A stretch of 64,000 nt of DNA, from NCBI RefSeq assembly GCF_943181405.1, contig NZ_CALPBY010000001.1, positions 310,001 through 374,000 of the forward strand, written 5' to 3'. Source of the DNA: Cellulosimicrobium sp. Marseille-Q4280 (GTDB taxonomy: Bacteria > Actinomycetota > Actinomycetes > Actinomycetales > Cellulomonadaceae). Shown one piece after another: positions 15,375-23,125 of the stretch (its first letter is position 1; every line of letters starts with the position of its first letter). A model generated the notes under the pieces. That model did not search any database, was not told the origin of the DNA, and saw only the letters and a list, made by a program, of their open reading frames with translations. The translations under genes and the position numbers were made by a program.

Positions 15375-17270
15375 ATGGCCACCACCGACACCGCCGGCCC
15401 CCTCGCGGGTCCCGAACGCGCCGCTCCCGAGACCGAGCCGAAGGGGCCTTTCCTCCCGCGCCTCAAGGTGCTCTGGGAGTTCGTCCGTCCGCACCGCCGG
15501 ACCCTCGCGCTGGGCCTCGTCCTCGGGCTCGGGACCACCGCGGCGACCCTCGCCACACCGATGGTGACGAAGTGGGTGCTCGACACGCTCGGCACCGGGG
15601 CGTCGCTCACGCCGGCCGTCCTGACCCTCGTCGGGCTCCTCGTGGTGGGCCTCGTCCTCGGGCTCTGGCAGTGGGTGCTGCTCGGCACGCTCGCCGAGCG
15701 TGTCGTGCTCGACGCCCGGTCGTCGATGGTGCGCCGGTACTTCAGCGCGAAGATCGGCGCCCTCACCGGACGGCCCACCGGCGAGCTCGTCACCCGGGTC
15801 ACGTCGGACACCGTGCTCCTGCGCGAGGCCGCGTCGTCGAGCCTCGTCAACCTCGTGAACTTCGCGGTGTCGCTCGTCGGGACGATCGTGCTCATGGGCG
15901 TCCTCGACATGGTCCTGCTCGGCACCACCCTCGCCGCGATCGTCGTCATCGGCGTGCTCGTCGGCGCGCTCATGCCGCGCATCGCCAAGGCCCAGGAGAA
16001 GGCGCAGGAGTCGCTCGGCAGCCTCGGCGGCACGCTCGAGGGTGGGCTCCGTGCCGTGCGGACCATCAAGGCGAGCCGCGCCGAGGGCCGCCAGGTCGAC
16101 CGCGTGCTCGCCGACGCGCAGGAGTCCGCGCGGCACAGCGTCCGCGCCGTGCGGACCGAGGCCGTCGCGTGGACCATCGCGGGCGGCGGCATCCAGCTCG
16201 CGATCATCGTGGTCCTCGCCCTCGGTGCGTGGCGCGTCGACCAGGGGCTCCTCGCCGTGTCGGGCCTCGTAGCGTTCCTGCTCTACGCCTTCCAGATCGT
16301 CGAGCCCGTCACCGGGCTGACGATGAACGTCACGCAGCTCCAGGCGGGCATCGCGGCTGCCGGCCGCATCCGCGAGGTCCAGGCGATCGAGGCCGAGGAG
16401 GACGAGCCGGGTGCGGCCGCGTACCGCGCGGCCACGCCGTCGCCCGCGCCCGCCGGCGCCGAGGCAGGCGAGGAGCGCGACGCAGGCGCGGCGTCGGGCA
16501 CGGAGGCGGTGCCCGACGACGTCCCGCGCCTCGCGCTGCGCGGCGTCACCGCGCGGTACCTGCCCGGCGGCGAGCCCGTCGTGCACGACCTGGACCTCGA
16601 CGTGCCGCACCGTGGTCAGGTCGCGATCGTCGGGCCGTCGGGCGCGGGCAAGACGACGACGTTCTCTCTCCTGCTGCGGTTCCTCCAGCCCGAGTCGGGG
16701 CAGATCCTGCTCGACGGCGTCCCGTACGACGCGCTGACGTTCGACGACGTGCGCCGCCGGTTCGCGTACGTCGAGCAGGAGACGCCCGTGGTGCCGGGCA
16801 CGATCCGCGAGAACCTGCAGCTCTCCGACCCGGAGGCGAGCGAGGACGCGATGTGGGAGGCGCTCGAGAAGGTGCGGCTCGCCACGAAGGTCCGCTCGCT
16901 CGAGGACGGTCTCGACACGTCGCTCGTCGGCACGACCGTCTCCGGGGGCGAGCGCCAGCGCGTGGCCCTCGCACGCGCCGTCCTGCACGCGCCCGACGTC
17001 CTGCTCCTCGACGAGGCCACCGCCCAGGTCGACGGGCTCACCGAGGCCGCGGTGCACGCCGTGATCGAGGACCTCGCGCGCGACCGCGCCGTCGTGACCA
17101 TCGCGCACCGGCTCTCGACCGTCATCGACGCGGACCTCATCCTCGTCATGGAGGCGGGTCGCGTCCGGGCGCGCGGCACGCACGCCGAGCTGCTCGCGAC
17201 CGACGAGCTCTACCGCGAGCTCGTCGCCGCGCTGCGCATCGCGACCCAGGAGGCCCCCGCCGCCGCCTGA
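15375..17270 (+). CDS. ABC exporter, fused permease and ATPase
   Basis: A 631-residue half-transporter of the MsbA/LmrA type. Six membrane segments fill residues about 45-330. A linker of about 45 residues rich in Ala, Glu and Pro follows, then the ATPase with Walker A GPSGAGKTT (near residue 420), signature SGGERQRVALARA, Walker B VLLLDEATAQVD and H-loop IAHRLST. It would work as a homodimer exporting a drug or lipid. The ATG at 15375 is chosen from the promoter geometry (TTGACA, 17 nt, CATGGT, 7 nt); another in-frame ATG lies at 15354 inside the promoter. Divergent from a TetR gene. Confidence 0.88.
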   Translation: MATTDTAGPLAGPERAAPETEPKGPFLPRLKVLWEFVRPHRRTLALGLVLGLGTTAATLATPMVTKWVLDTLGTGASLTPAVLTLVGLLVVGLVLGLWQWVLLGTLAERVVLDARSSMVRRYFSAKIGALTGRPTGELVTRVTSDTVLLREAASSSLVNLVNFAVSLVGTIVLMGVLDMVLLGTTLAAIVVIGVLVGALMPRIAKAQEKAQESLGSLGGTLEGGLRAVRTIKASRAEGRQVDRVLADAQESARHSVRAVRTEAVAWTIAGGGIQLAIIVVLALGAWRVDQGLLAVSGLVAFLLYAFQIVEPVTGLTMNVTQLQAGIAAAGRIREVQAIEAEEDEPGAAAYRAATPSPAPAGAEAGEERDAGAASGTEAVPDDVPRLALRGVTARYLPGGEPVVHDLDLDVPHRGQVAIVGPSGAGKTTTFSLLLRFLQPESGQILLDGVPYDALTFDDVRRRFAYVEQETPVVPGTIRENLQLSDPEASEDAMWEALEKVRLATKVRSLEDGLDTSLVGTTVSGGERQRVALARAVLHAPDVLLLDEATAQVDGLTEAAVHAVIEDLARDRAVVTIAHRLSTVIDADLILVMEAGRVRARGTHAELLATDELYRELVAALRIATQEAPAAA

Positions 17271-17276
17271 GCCCTG

Positions 17277-17336
17277 GTAGTACCTCGGTCCCGCGAGGTA
17301 GCACCCCGGTCCTGCGAGGTAGTACCCCGGTCATGG
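17277..17336. repeat. Tandem GGTAGTACC repeats
   Basis: Three imperfect units, beginning GGTAGTACCTCGGTC, GGTAGCACCCCGGTC and GGTAGTACCCCGGTC, spaced 21 nt and separated by CxGCGA. ACCTCG and CGAGGT within neighbouring units are complementary, so small hairpins can form. Starts 6 nt after the exporter stop and may act as its terminator. Confidence 0.6.
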
Positions 17337-17438
17337 CTCCGGTCGTCGTCGGCGATGAGTTGGCCGGCCCGGCCCGGTCGGAGCAGCGTCAGGACGACGA
17401 CGGCGGCCCGTGCGGGCCGCGGAGAGCGAGGGTGTGTC

Positions 17439-18038
17439 ATGGGTCGTGTGACGTTCGACGTGGCGGTGTCGGTCGACGGGTTCTCGTCCCGCCCGGACCA
17501 GACCGCCGAGCACCCGTTCGGCGAGGGTGTGGACCTGCACGCGTGGATGTTCGAGACCGCGGACGAGAACGCCGAGGAGCTCGCGGCCATCCTGTCCGCC
17601 GGTGCCTACGTGATGGGTCGCAACATGTTCGGACCCGACCGGGGAGAGCTCGACCTCGACTGGTCGGGCTGGTGGGGGCCCGAGCCGCCGTACCACGCGC
17701 CGGTGTTCGTCCTGTCACACCACGAGCGCGAGCCTCTCGTGATGGAGGGCGGCACGACGTTCACGTTCGTCACGGACGGCATCGAGTCGGCGCTGCGCCA
17801 GGCACGCGAGGCAGCGGGGGAGAGGGACGTCTCGGTCACGGGCGGCGCCGCCACCATCAACCAGTTCCTCGCCGCCGGCCTCGTCGACGAGATCCGGCTG
17901 CACGTCGTGCCGCAGGTGCTCGGGCACGGCGACCGGGTGTTCGACGGCGTGCCGCCTCAGCAGCTCGAGATCGTGTCCGTGCGCGCCGCCTCGCGGGTCA
18001 CGCACATGGTCTACCGGCCCGCCGGTCGGCTCGGCTGA
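17439..18038 (+). CDS. Dihydrofolate reductase family protein
   Basis: A 199-residue protein of the RibD C-terminal/DHFR-like fold. The start, VTFDVAVSVDGFSS, gives the first strand and the substrate loop; AYVMGRNMFG, and VTGGAATINQFLAAGLVDEI, carrying the NADPH-binding GGA turn, followed by LHVVPQVLGHGDRVFDG are the usual landmarks. Such stand-alone proteins are predicted NADPH-dependent reductases; the substrate is not known and classic DHFR folate residues are not evident. The ATG at 17439 is preceded by GAGGG. Confidence 0.82.
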   Translation: MGRVTFDVAVSVDGFSSRPDQTAEHPFGEGVDLHAWMFETADENAEELAAILSAGAYVMGRNMFGPDRGELDLDWSGWWGPEPPYHAPVFVLSHHEREPLVMEGGTTFTFVTDGIESALRQAREAAGERDVSVTGGAATINQFLAAGLVDEIRLHVVPQVLGHGDRVFDGVPPQQLEIVSVRAASRVTHMVYRPAGRLG

Positions 18039-18061
18039 CCGCTCGCGGCGACCGGACGACG

Positions 18062-18122
18062 TGCCGAACCCCGGGTTGTGGGGCACCACGGAGCCTGATC
18101 GACCCATGACCCGGGGCTCGGC
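18062..18122. repeat. Dispersed GCCGAACCCCGGG hairpin repeat, copy 1
   Basis: TGCCGAACCCCGGGTTGTG on the left and ATGACCCGGGGCTCGGC on the right form an imperfect hairpin between two convergent genes. The same left arm occurs at 29360 and 30898. Confidence 0.6.
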
Positions 18123-18134
18123 GGGGCGGCGTCG

Positions 18135-18344
18135 TCACGCTGCGGCGAACGGCAGGAGGAGGGGTGCCGCGACGACCAGGGCGACGGCCGCACCGGCCGC
18201 CACCACCGCCCACCACGGGCTCGCGGCGCCGCGTCCCGCCTGCTCGCGCTGCCGCGTGAGGGTCGTCCACGACACGCCGTCGAACCACCGCTCGCTCGCC
18301 GCGCTCGTCGTGTCGGGGTACCAGCCGGCCGGTGGCTTGCGCAC
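18135..18344 (-). CDS. DUF2510 domain small membrane protein
   Basis: A 69-residue protein that opens with PAGWYPDTTSAASERWFDGV followed by SWTTLTRQ, the short DUF2510 motif found at the N-terminus of many actinobacterial membrane proteins, and ends with one hydrophobic helix (WWAVVAAGAAVALVVAAPLLL). The GTG at 18344 has GAGGAGG 5 nt upstream. Function of DUF2510 is unknown. Confidence 0.7.
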   Translation of the reverse strand: MRKPPAGWYPDTTSAASERWFDGVSWTTLTRQREQAGRGAASPWWAVVAAGAAVALVVAAPLLLPFAAA

Positions 18345-18369
18345 GTCGCCTCCTCGCGTCGCGATGCTC

Positions 18370-18389
18370 TCGGGACGTGTGTGTCCCGA
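18370..18389 (-). terminator. Hairpin after LLM oxidoreductase gene
   Basis: TCGGGAC and GTCCCGA form a perfect 7-bp stem around a 6-nt loop, 40 nt downstream of the minus-strand oxidoreductase stop. Confidence 0.45.
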
Positions 18390-18428
18390 AGGAGGCGGAT
18401 CTTGCGTCGCGCCGACGCGTCGGAGACG

Positions 18429-19322
18429 TCAGAGCGTGGCGACCTGCCGCGCGCCCTCGGTGGCGATGCGCTCGAAGACGGCCTGGTCTGCGGCGAACTG
18501 GGTCCCGGGGATCGGGCGGTGCAGCACGATCTCCGTGATGCCCGCCGCTGCGTACCCGGCCGCCGTCTCGACGAACGCGTCGACGGACTCCAGGGCGGGA
18601 TCCGGGGTGAATCCTGTGAGCAGGATCCGCTCGACGTCGGACGGGTCTCGTCCGGCGTCGTCGCACACGGACTCGAGGCGCTCGACCTGCCCGCGGACCG
18701 CCGCCCGGGACTGTGCCGGCGTCGCGTCGTCACCGAGGCGCCCGTCGCCCGTCGTGACCCACGCCTGCCCGTACCGCGCCGTCAGCCGCAGCCCGCGCGG
18801 CCCGGTCGCGGCGATCGCGAACGGAACGCGCGGCGCCTGCACCGAGCCCGGGATCGTGCGTGCCTCGTGCGCGCGGTAGTGGCCCTCGCCGTGCGTCACC
18901 GCGGGCTCCGTGAGCAGCCGGTCCAGGAGCACGGTGAAGTCCCGCAGGCGGTCGGCCCGCTCGCGCGCCGACCACGGCTCACCACCCAGCACGCTCGCGT
19001 CGAAACCCGTGGTCCCCGCGCCGAGGCCGACCGTGATCCGCCCGTCCGAGACGTCGTCGAGGGTCATGACGTCCTTCGCGAACGTCACCGGCTCGCGGAA
19101 GTTGGGCGAGGTCACGAGCGTCCCGAGGCGGACGCGTCCGGTCACTGCTGCCGCCGCAGAGAGCGTCGGCACGGTGCCGAACCACGGGCCGTCGCGAAAC
19201 GTGCGCCACGACAGGTGGTCGTACGTGTACGCCGTGTGGAACCCCAGGTCGTCGGCCTCGCGCCACACCTCCCGGCCCTCGCGCCACGGGTACACGGGCA
19301 GGATCACGGTGCTCACGCGCAT
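18429..19322 (-). CDS. LLM class flavin/F420-dependent oxidoreductase
   Basis: A 297-residue member of the luciferase-like monooxygenase superfamily (TIM barrel binding FMN or F420). VSTVILPVYPWREGREVWRE, followed by DDLGFHTAYTYDHLSW, forms the first barrel units, then VRLGTLVTSPNFREP and DGRITVGLGAGTTGFDA, the standard cofactor and substrate strands. The H of YDHLSW matches the position used by F420-dependent members. The ATG at 19322 is 6 nt after TAGTGT, the leaderless pattern. Substrate unknown. Divergent from the Dabb gene. Confidence 0.82.
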   Translation of the reverse strand: MRVSTVILPVYPWREGREVWREADDLGFHTAYTYDHLSWRTFRDGPWFGTVPTLSAAAAVTGRVRLGTLVTSPNFREPVTFAKDVMTLDDVSDGRITVGLGAGTTGFDASVLGGEPWSARERADRLRDFTVLLDRLLTEPAVTHGEGHYRAHEARTIPGSVQAPRVPFAIAATGPRGLRLTARYGQAWVTTGDGRLGDDATPAQSRAAVRGQVERLESVCDDAGRDPSDVERILLTGFTPDPALESVDAFVETAAGYAAAGITEIVLHRPIPGTQFAADQAVFERIATEGARQVATL

Positions 19323-19406
19323 GGGACGACACTACGGGCGCGCACCGTCGTCGCGCGTGCGCGCCGTCGCGTCGGGACGGGTCGGCGCCCGTCTAGGGTG
19401 GCGGGT

Positions 19407-19706
19407 GTGATCCAGCACACCGTCGCCTTCCGTCTCGTCCACGCCGCAGACAGCCCCGAGGAGGCCGAGTTCCTCACGACGGGCCGCAGCACTCTCACGG
19501 CGATCCCCGGCGTCCGGGACTTCACCGTCTCGCGCCAGGTCAGCGCGAAGAGCCCGCTCGCGTTCCAGTTCTCCATGGTGTTCGACGACGACGCGGCGTA
19601 CGCCGCGTACGACGCCCACCCCGCGCACCGGGCCTTCGTCGCGGAGCGCTGGGTGCCCGAGGTCGCGGAGTTCCAGGAGCTCGACCTCGTGCGTCTCGAC
19701 GCCTGA
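19407..19706 (+). CDS. Dabb (stress-responsive A/B barrel) protein
   Basis: A 99-residue protein of the dimeric alpha/beta barrel family: VIQHTVAFRLVH starts the first strand with the usual His, and FQFSMVFDDDAAYAAYDAHP then AHRAFVAERWVPEVAEF is typical of Dabb domains. Members are small cytosolic dimers of mostly unknown role. The GTG at 19407 is 7 nt after TAGGGT, so leaderless. Confidence 0.82.
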   Translation: MIQHTVAFRLVHAADSPEEAEFLTTGRSTLTAIPGVRDFTVSRQVSAKSPLAFQFSMVFDDDAAYAAYDAHPAHRAFVAERWVPEVAEFQELDLVRLDA

Positions 19707-19751
19707 GCCGGCACCGAAGGACTGAGCGGGCACCGAGGGGTGCGTGCCGCC

Positions 19752-20318
19752 TCAGGCGCGTGCCGCGTGCCGGCCCCGCCGCGCAGGGGCGGGGGCGCCG
19801 TCGTCCTCCGACGCCGCGCCGTCCTGCGGCTCGTCCCGGCGTCCGCTCGGGACGAACGCGATCGCGACGAGCGCCGCGACGGCCACCAGGCCGGGGATCG
19901 CCACGGACGGTCGTTGCACCGCAGCGACGAGCGGGCCGACCCCGGGGACGCGCACCACCGGGACGAGCGCCTCGTCCACGACGTACGGGACGGCGTCGGG
20001 CGCGTCGTTGGCGTCCCCCTGCATCACGACGCTCGCGGCACCGGCAGACGCCGGTTCCGCGCTGACGACGCGGTGCGTGATGAGCCGGCCGGTCGCGTCC
20101 TCCAGGGTGGCGACGTCCCCGGTTGCGAGACGCCCGGCGTCGACGCTCCGGCTGATCACGACGTCCCCCACGTCGTACGTCGGGCGCATCGACCCCGAGG
20201 TCACGACGAGCGTCTGCACGACGCCCGCCTGGACGAGCACGAAGAGCACCAGGCCGAGCACTCCCGCCACGGCCGCGACCGTCAGCGCGACGTCGGCGAG
20301 ACGCCTCACGACGCTCAC
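19752..20318 (-). CDS. Signal peptidase I, SipW/ER type
   Basis: A 188-residue membrane protease. After a first hydrophobic helix (residues 8-35) comes the catalytic serine Ser43 in TSGSMRPTYDVGDVV; the general base is His82 in RLITHRVV, the Ser-His arrangement of ER-type and SipW-type signal peptidases, instead of the Lys of LepB. A second membrane helix lies at 138-157. Such enzymes cleave a special class of exported proteins. Its GTG at 20318 overlaps the stop of the RCC1 gene (GTGA). It is the last gene of a four-gene minus-strand operon that contains two proteins with SipW-type signal sequences. Confidence 0.9.
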   Translation of the reverse strand: MSVVRRLADVALTVAAVAGVLGLVLFVLVQAGVVQTLVVTSGSMRPTYDVGDVVISRSVDAGRLATGDVATLEDATGRLITHRVVSAEPASAGAASVVMQGDANDAPDAVPYVVDEALVPVVRVPGVGPLVAAVQRPSVAIPGLVAVAALVAIAFVPSGRRDEPQDGAASEDDGAPAPARRGRHAARA

Positions 20319-21757
20319 GGAGCCGCCGCCCACGACTGCGTGACCGGCACCTCGGGGCGAGGCGCGAGCGTCTGACCGGCACCCGTGCCGAGCGTCCTCC
20401 CGGCCCCCCAGCAGTACACCTCGTCGTCGCTCGCGGTCGCGCACGCGTGCGACTCGCCGACGACGACGGACGTGAACGTCACGCCCTCGGGCAGCAGGGA
20501 CCTGTCCACCGCGACGGGGGTGTCCGTCGACCCTCCGATGCCGACCGCGGTGCTGCCCAGCTGGCCGTCGGTGTTGCTCCCCCAGCAGTAGGCCGCGCCG
20601 TCGGTGGCCAGCGCGCACGCGGTTCCGCCTCCTGCCGCGACGTCGGTGACCACGACGCCCGCCGGCAGGGCGACCCGAGCCGGTGCGTCCTGCGTGCCCG
20701 TGATCCCGCCACCGTCGCCGATCTGGCCGTTCGCCCGGATTCCCCAGCAGTACGCCGACCCGCCGGCGGCCGCGCACGTGTGGAACGTCCCGCCGTCGAT
20801 GTCCGTGACAGGCCGCGCGGTCATCGCGCCCGGCACCACGGCGGTGGGAGCGAGGACGGCCGTCCCGTTCTCGCCGTCGCCGACCTGACCCTCCTGGTTG
20901 CGGCCCCAGCAGTACGGCTCGCCGGCGGCCAGCACGCACGCGTTCTGGAAGTCCGTCGTGACGTGGTCGATCTGGACGCCTGGCGGGAGCTCGCTCGTTG
21001 GGTCGTCCGCGCTCGTCGGCAGGGCGATGGGGGCGTTGGCCCGGCTCTGCGGGTCGGACGGGTCGGTCGGGCGGGGGAACCCGACGTTGAGCCCCCAGCA
21101 CGCGGCAGAGGCGTCGTCCGCGACCGCGCAGCTGGCGAACTCTCCCGCTCCGACGGTCGTGACCGTGCGACCGAACAGGGGGGACTCGTACTCGTTGGCG
21201 CCGGTTCCGGCCGGCTGGGCGTAGACGGCCACCGGGACCGGGGAGGGGGGTGCCTCCCAGGGCTGTGCCGTGTCGAAGTTGCCGAGAACACCGACGCCCC
21301 AGCAGTACGCGGCACCCCCCGCGACCGCGCAGGCGCGTGCGTTGCCCGTGTCGATGTCGGTCATGACCGCACCGCCCGTCGCGCCCGGCGCGACCGCGAC
21401 GGGGACGTCCGAGGTCGTCGACGTGCCGTCGCCCAGCTGTCCGCTGCCGCCCTCGCCCCAGCACCAGCCCGCACCGGCCACGAGCGCGCACGTGAAACCC
21501 TCTCCCGCCGCGAGCATCTCCGGTGCGACGGTCGCGTCGACCACGACGGTCGCGCGGGCGTGCACGGGATCGGTCCACGTCGCTGACGTCGGTCGCACGA
21601 CGGCCGGGCCGAGAAGTCCCACGACGAGCAGCACCGCCAGCACGGCGAGCGCGGCGAGCAACGGGCGCGGCGCGGGCCGGGTCGTACGGTCGCCCTCCGC
21701 CGGGATCCGGCGGACTCCGTCCGCTCGGGACACGCGGCCCCCTTCCGCCCGGGTCAC
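20315..21757 (-). CDS. RCC1-repeat protein with SipW-type export signal
   Basis: A 480-residue protein. An N-terminal membrane segment (residues about 33-53) is followed by SATWTDPVHARATV, the same layout as the W-T-D motif after the signal of the TasA-like protein in this operon, which suggests processing by the operon's SipW-type peptidase. The rest is an RCC1-type beta-propeller: seven copies of a unit ending in a Cys-Trp-Gly motif (YCWG, WCWG or ACWG) with G-QLGDG turns, and paired cysteines per blade that may form disulfides outside the cell. RCC1-type propellers bind proteins or glycans; the ligand is unknown. GTG start overlapping the upstream gene's stop. Confidence 0.8.
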   Translation of the reverse strand: MTRAEGGRVSRADGVRRIPAEGDRTTRPAPRPLLAALAVLAVLLVVGLLGPAVVRPTSATWTDPVHARATVVVDATVAPEMLAAGEGFTCALVAGAGWCWGEGGSGQLGDGTSTTSDVPVAVAPGATGGAVMTDIDTGNARACAVAGGAAYCWGVGVLGNFDTAQPWEAPPSPVPVAVYAQPAGTGANEYESPLFGRTVTTVGAGEFASCAVADDASAACWGLNVGFPRPTDPSDPQSRANAPIALPTSADDPTSELPPGVQIDHVTTDFQNACVLAAGEPYCWGRNQEGQVGDGENGTAVLAPTAVVPGAMTARPVTDIDGGTFHTCAAAGGSAYCWGIRANGQIGDGGGITGTQDAPARVALPAGVVVTDVAAGGGTACALATDGAAYCWGSNTDGQLGSTAVGIGGSTDTPVAVDRSLLPEGVTFTSVVVGESHACATASDDEVYCWGAGRTLGTGAGQTLAPRPEVPVTQSWAAAP

Positions 21758-22419
21758 GTCGTCTCGCCTCGGTCGGTGGGCCGTCGGCCTCGGTGCAGGA
21801 CCGCGCCCAGCGCGACGAGCGCGAGCGCGGCGGCACCGATGGCGGCGACGTCCGCCCCGGTGGTCGCGAGCGGCGGTCCGCCGCTCCCTCCCCCACCCCC
21901 CGCGCCGTCGTCCGTCCCGCCGCCCTCCGCGTCGTCACCGACGAGATCGAGGCGGTAGACGACGGTCCCGCTCGTGTCAGGGGGCGCGCTGTCGGACAAC
22001 GTCATCCCGACGCGGACGTGCACGATGCCCGTCGCCGGGACCGGGACCGGGACCGGGACCTGGAGCGCGGAGTCCGAGGAGGAGACCGGCCCCTCGACGA
22101 GCAGCGTCGCACCCGACGCGCACCCGGCCGCCGTCCACGGCTCGTCGCAGGACTCGACGACTGTCGTCAGGTGCGGCACGAGCTCGCCCTGCGCGCTGAC
22201 GTCGGCCCGCACGATCGTCGCGGCCGACGGCGCGTCCACCCGGAGCGTCGTGACCGCGGACGAGGTCTCGCCCGGGGCGAGCGCGTCGAACACGAGGAGC
22301 TCGGGGTCCACGACGGCGTCGGCACCGGACGCGGGCAGCGCCGGGCCGACGTGCACCACGACGGCGAGGAGGGCGCCGCCGAGCGCACGTCGCGCGTTCC
22401 GTCGCGAGCGGGAGGGCAC
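21754..22419 (-). CDS. Secreted protein with LATTG sortase-type anchor
   Basis: A 221-residue protein: signal peptide (RRALGGALLAVVVHVGPALPASGA), an extracellular beta-rich domain of about 135 residues with one cysteine pair, a Gly/Asp spacer, then PPLATTGADVAAIGAAALAL, a hydrophobic helix and RGRRP. LATTG with helix and basic tail resembles LAXTG substrates of class E sortases in high-GC actinobacteria; wall anchoring is inferred, as no sortase gene is in the window. It sits between the TasA-like and RCC1 genes: 14 nt after the former, GTGA-overlapping the latter. Confidence 0.72.
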   Translation of the reverse strand: MPSRSRRNARRALGGALLAVVVHVGPALPASGADAVVDPELLVFDALAPGETSSAVTTLRVDAPSAATIVRADVSAQGELVPHLTTVVESCDEPWTAAGCASGATLLVEGPVSSSDSALQVPVPVPVPATGIVHVRVGMTLSDSAPPDTSGTVVYRLDLVGDDAEGGGTDDGAGGGGGSGGPPLATTGADVAAIGAAALALVALGAVLHRGRRPTDRGETT

Positions 22420-22433
22420 GTCGTCTCGTCAGG

Positions 22434-22982
22434 TCACGGGGTGACGGGCGCGACGGACACGCCGTCGACGGTGACCGCGAGCTCGCCCGACGCGTCCTGG
22501 ACGACGGTGTCGTCGGCCGTGACGGTGACCTCGAACGCCACCGAGTCGCCCGGGGCGAGGTCCGCCGGGTCGTTGCCGCCGGTCGCGTACGCGACCGACG
22601 CCGTGACGCCGTCGGGCAGGAAGGGCGTGACCGTGATCGCGCTGACGTCGGCCGTCCACGTGCTCGTGGGGTCGTTGCGCACGTAGCCGGTCAGGACGGT
22701 GGTCTCCTCCGGGGCGACCTGCGCACCGCCGAGGTCCAGCTCGATCGTCGCGACGCCCTCCTCGGTGCCGTCCCACGTGTCCGACTCGGCCCAGGTCGTC
22801 GGCTCGACCGGTGCGCTCTGGTCCGCGGGCACGGCGCCCTGGATGTTGAACGTCCCCGTCGAGACGTCGGCCTGGAAGAAGACCTGGTCGGTCCACTGCG
22901 CGCTCGTGAGCGCGGCGCCCAGTCCGAGGACGGCCAGCCCGGCCAGCCCGATCTTGATCTTGCGCGCTCTCGTCGCCTGCAT
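22434..22982 (-). CDS. TasA/CalY-like exported protein (SipW-type signal)
   Basis: A 182-residue protein with a signal of the SipW-dependent class: KIKIGLAGLAVLGLGAALTS, then AQWTDQVFFQADVSTGTFNI. The small-residue helix followed by S-A-x-W-T-D and G-T-F-x-I is the hallmark of proteins called SipW-dependent or alternate signal-mediated exported. The mature part is a beta-sandwich with segments such as APEETTVLTGYVRNDPTSTW and LAPGDSVAFEVTVTAD. TasA of Bacillus is a fibre-forming matrix protein; fibre formation here is inference. First gene of the operon; GGAGG precedes the ATG at 22982 and a GAAACGTTTC palindrome lies upstream. Confidence 0.8.
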   Translation of the reverse strand: MQATRARKIKIGLAGLAVLGLGAALTSAQWTDQVFFQADVSTGTFNIQGAVPADQSAPVEPTTWAESDTWDGTEEGVATIELDLGGAQVAPEETTVLTGYVRNDPTSTWTADVSAITVTPFLPDGVTASVAYATGGNDPADLAPGDSVAFEVTVTADDTVVQDASGELAVTVDGVSVAPVTP

Positions 22983-23014
22983 GGGTGCCTCCGTCGGTCG
23001 TGGGTCGGTCGGGT

Positions 23015-23024
23015 GAAACGTTTC
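23015..23024. promoter_or_regulatory. GAAACGTTTC palindrome, LacI-type operator candidate
   Basis: A perfect 10-bp palindrome with the central CG typical of LacI-family sites, 33 nt upstream of the TasA-like gene (minus strand) and about 100 nt upstream of the divergent oxidoreductase gene. Confidence 0.45.
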
Positions 23025-23125
23025 GGCCCGCTTCCGCACGCTCTCCGATGCGAGGCGACCCTGCAACCGGAAGGCGTGCTCGACCGGCGGTCCCGGCCGA
23101 CGAGCGGTGTGACAGGCTGAGCGCC

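Noticed and set aside
17277-17336. CRISPR array
   Set aside because: Only three short units with almost no spacers and no cas genes nearby.
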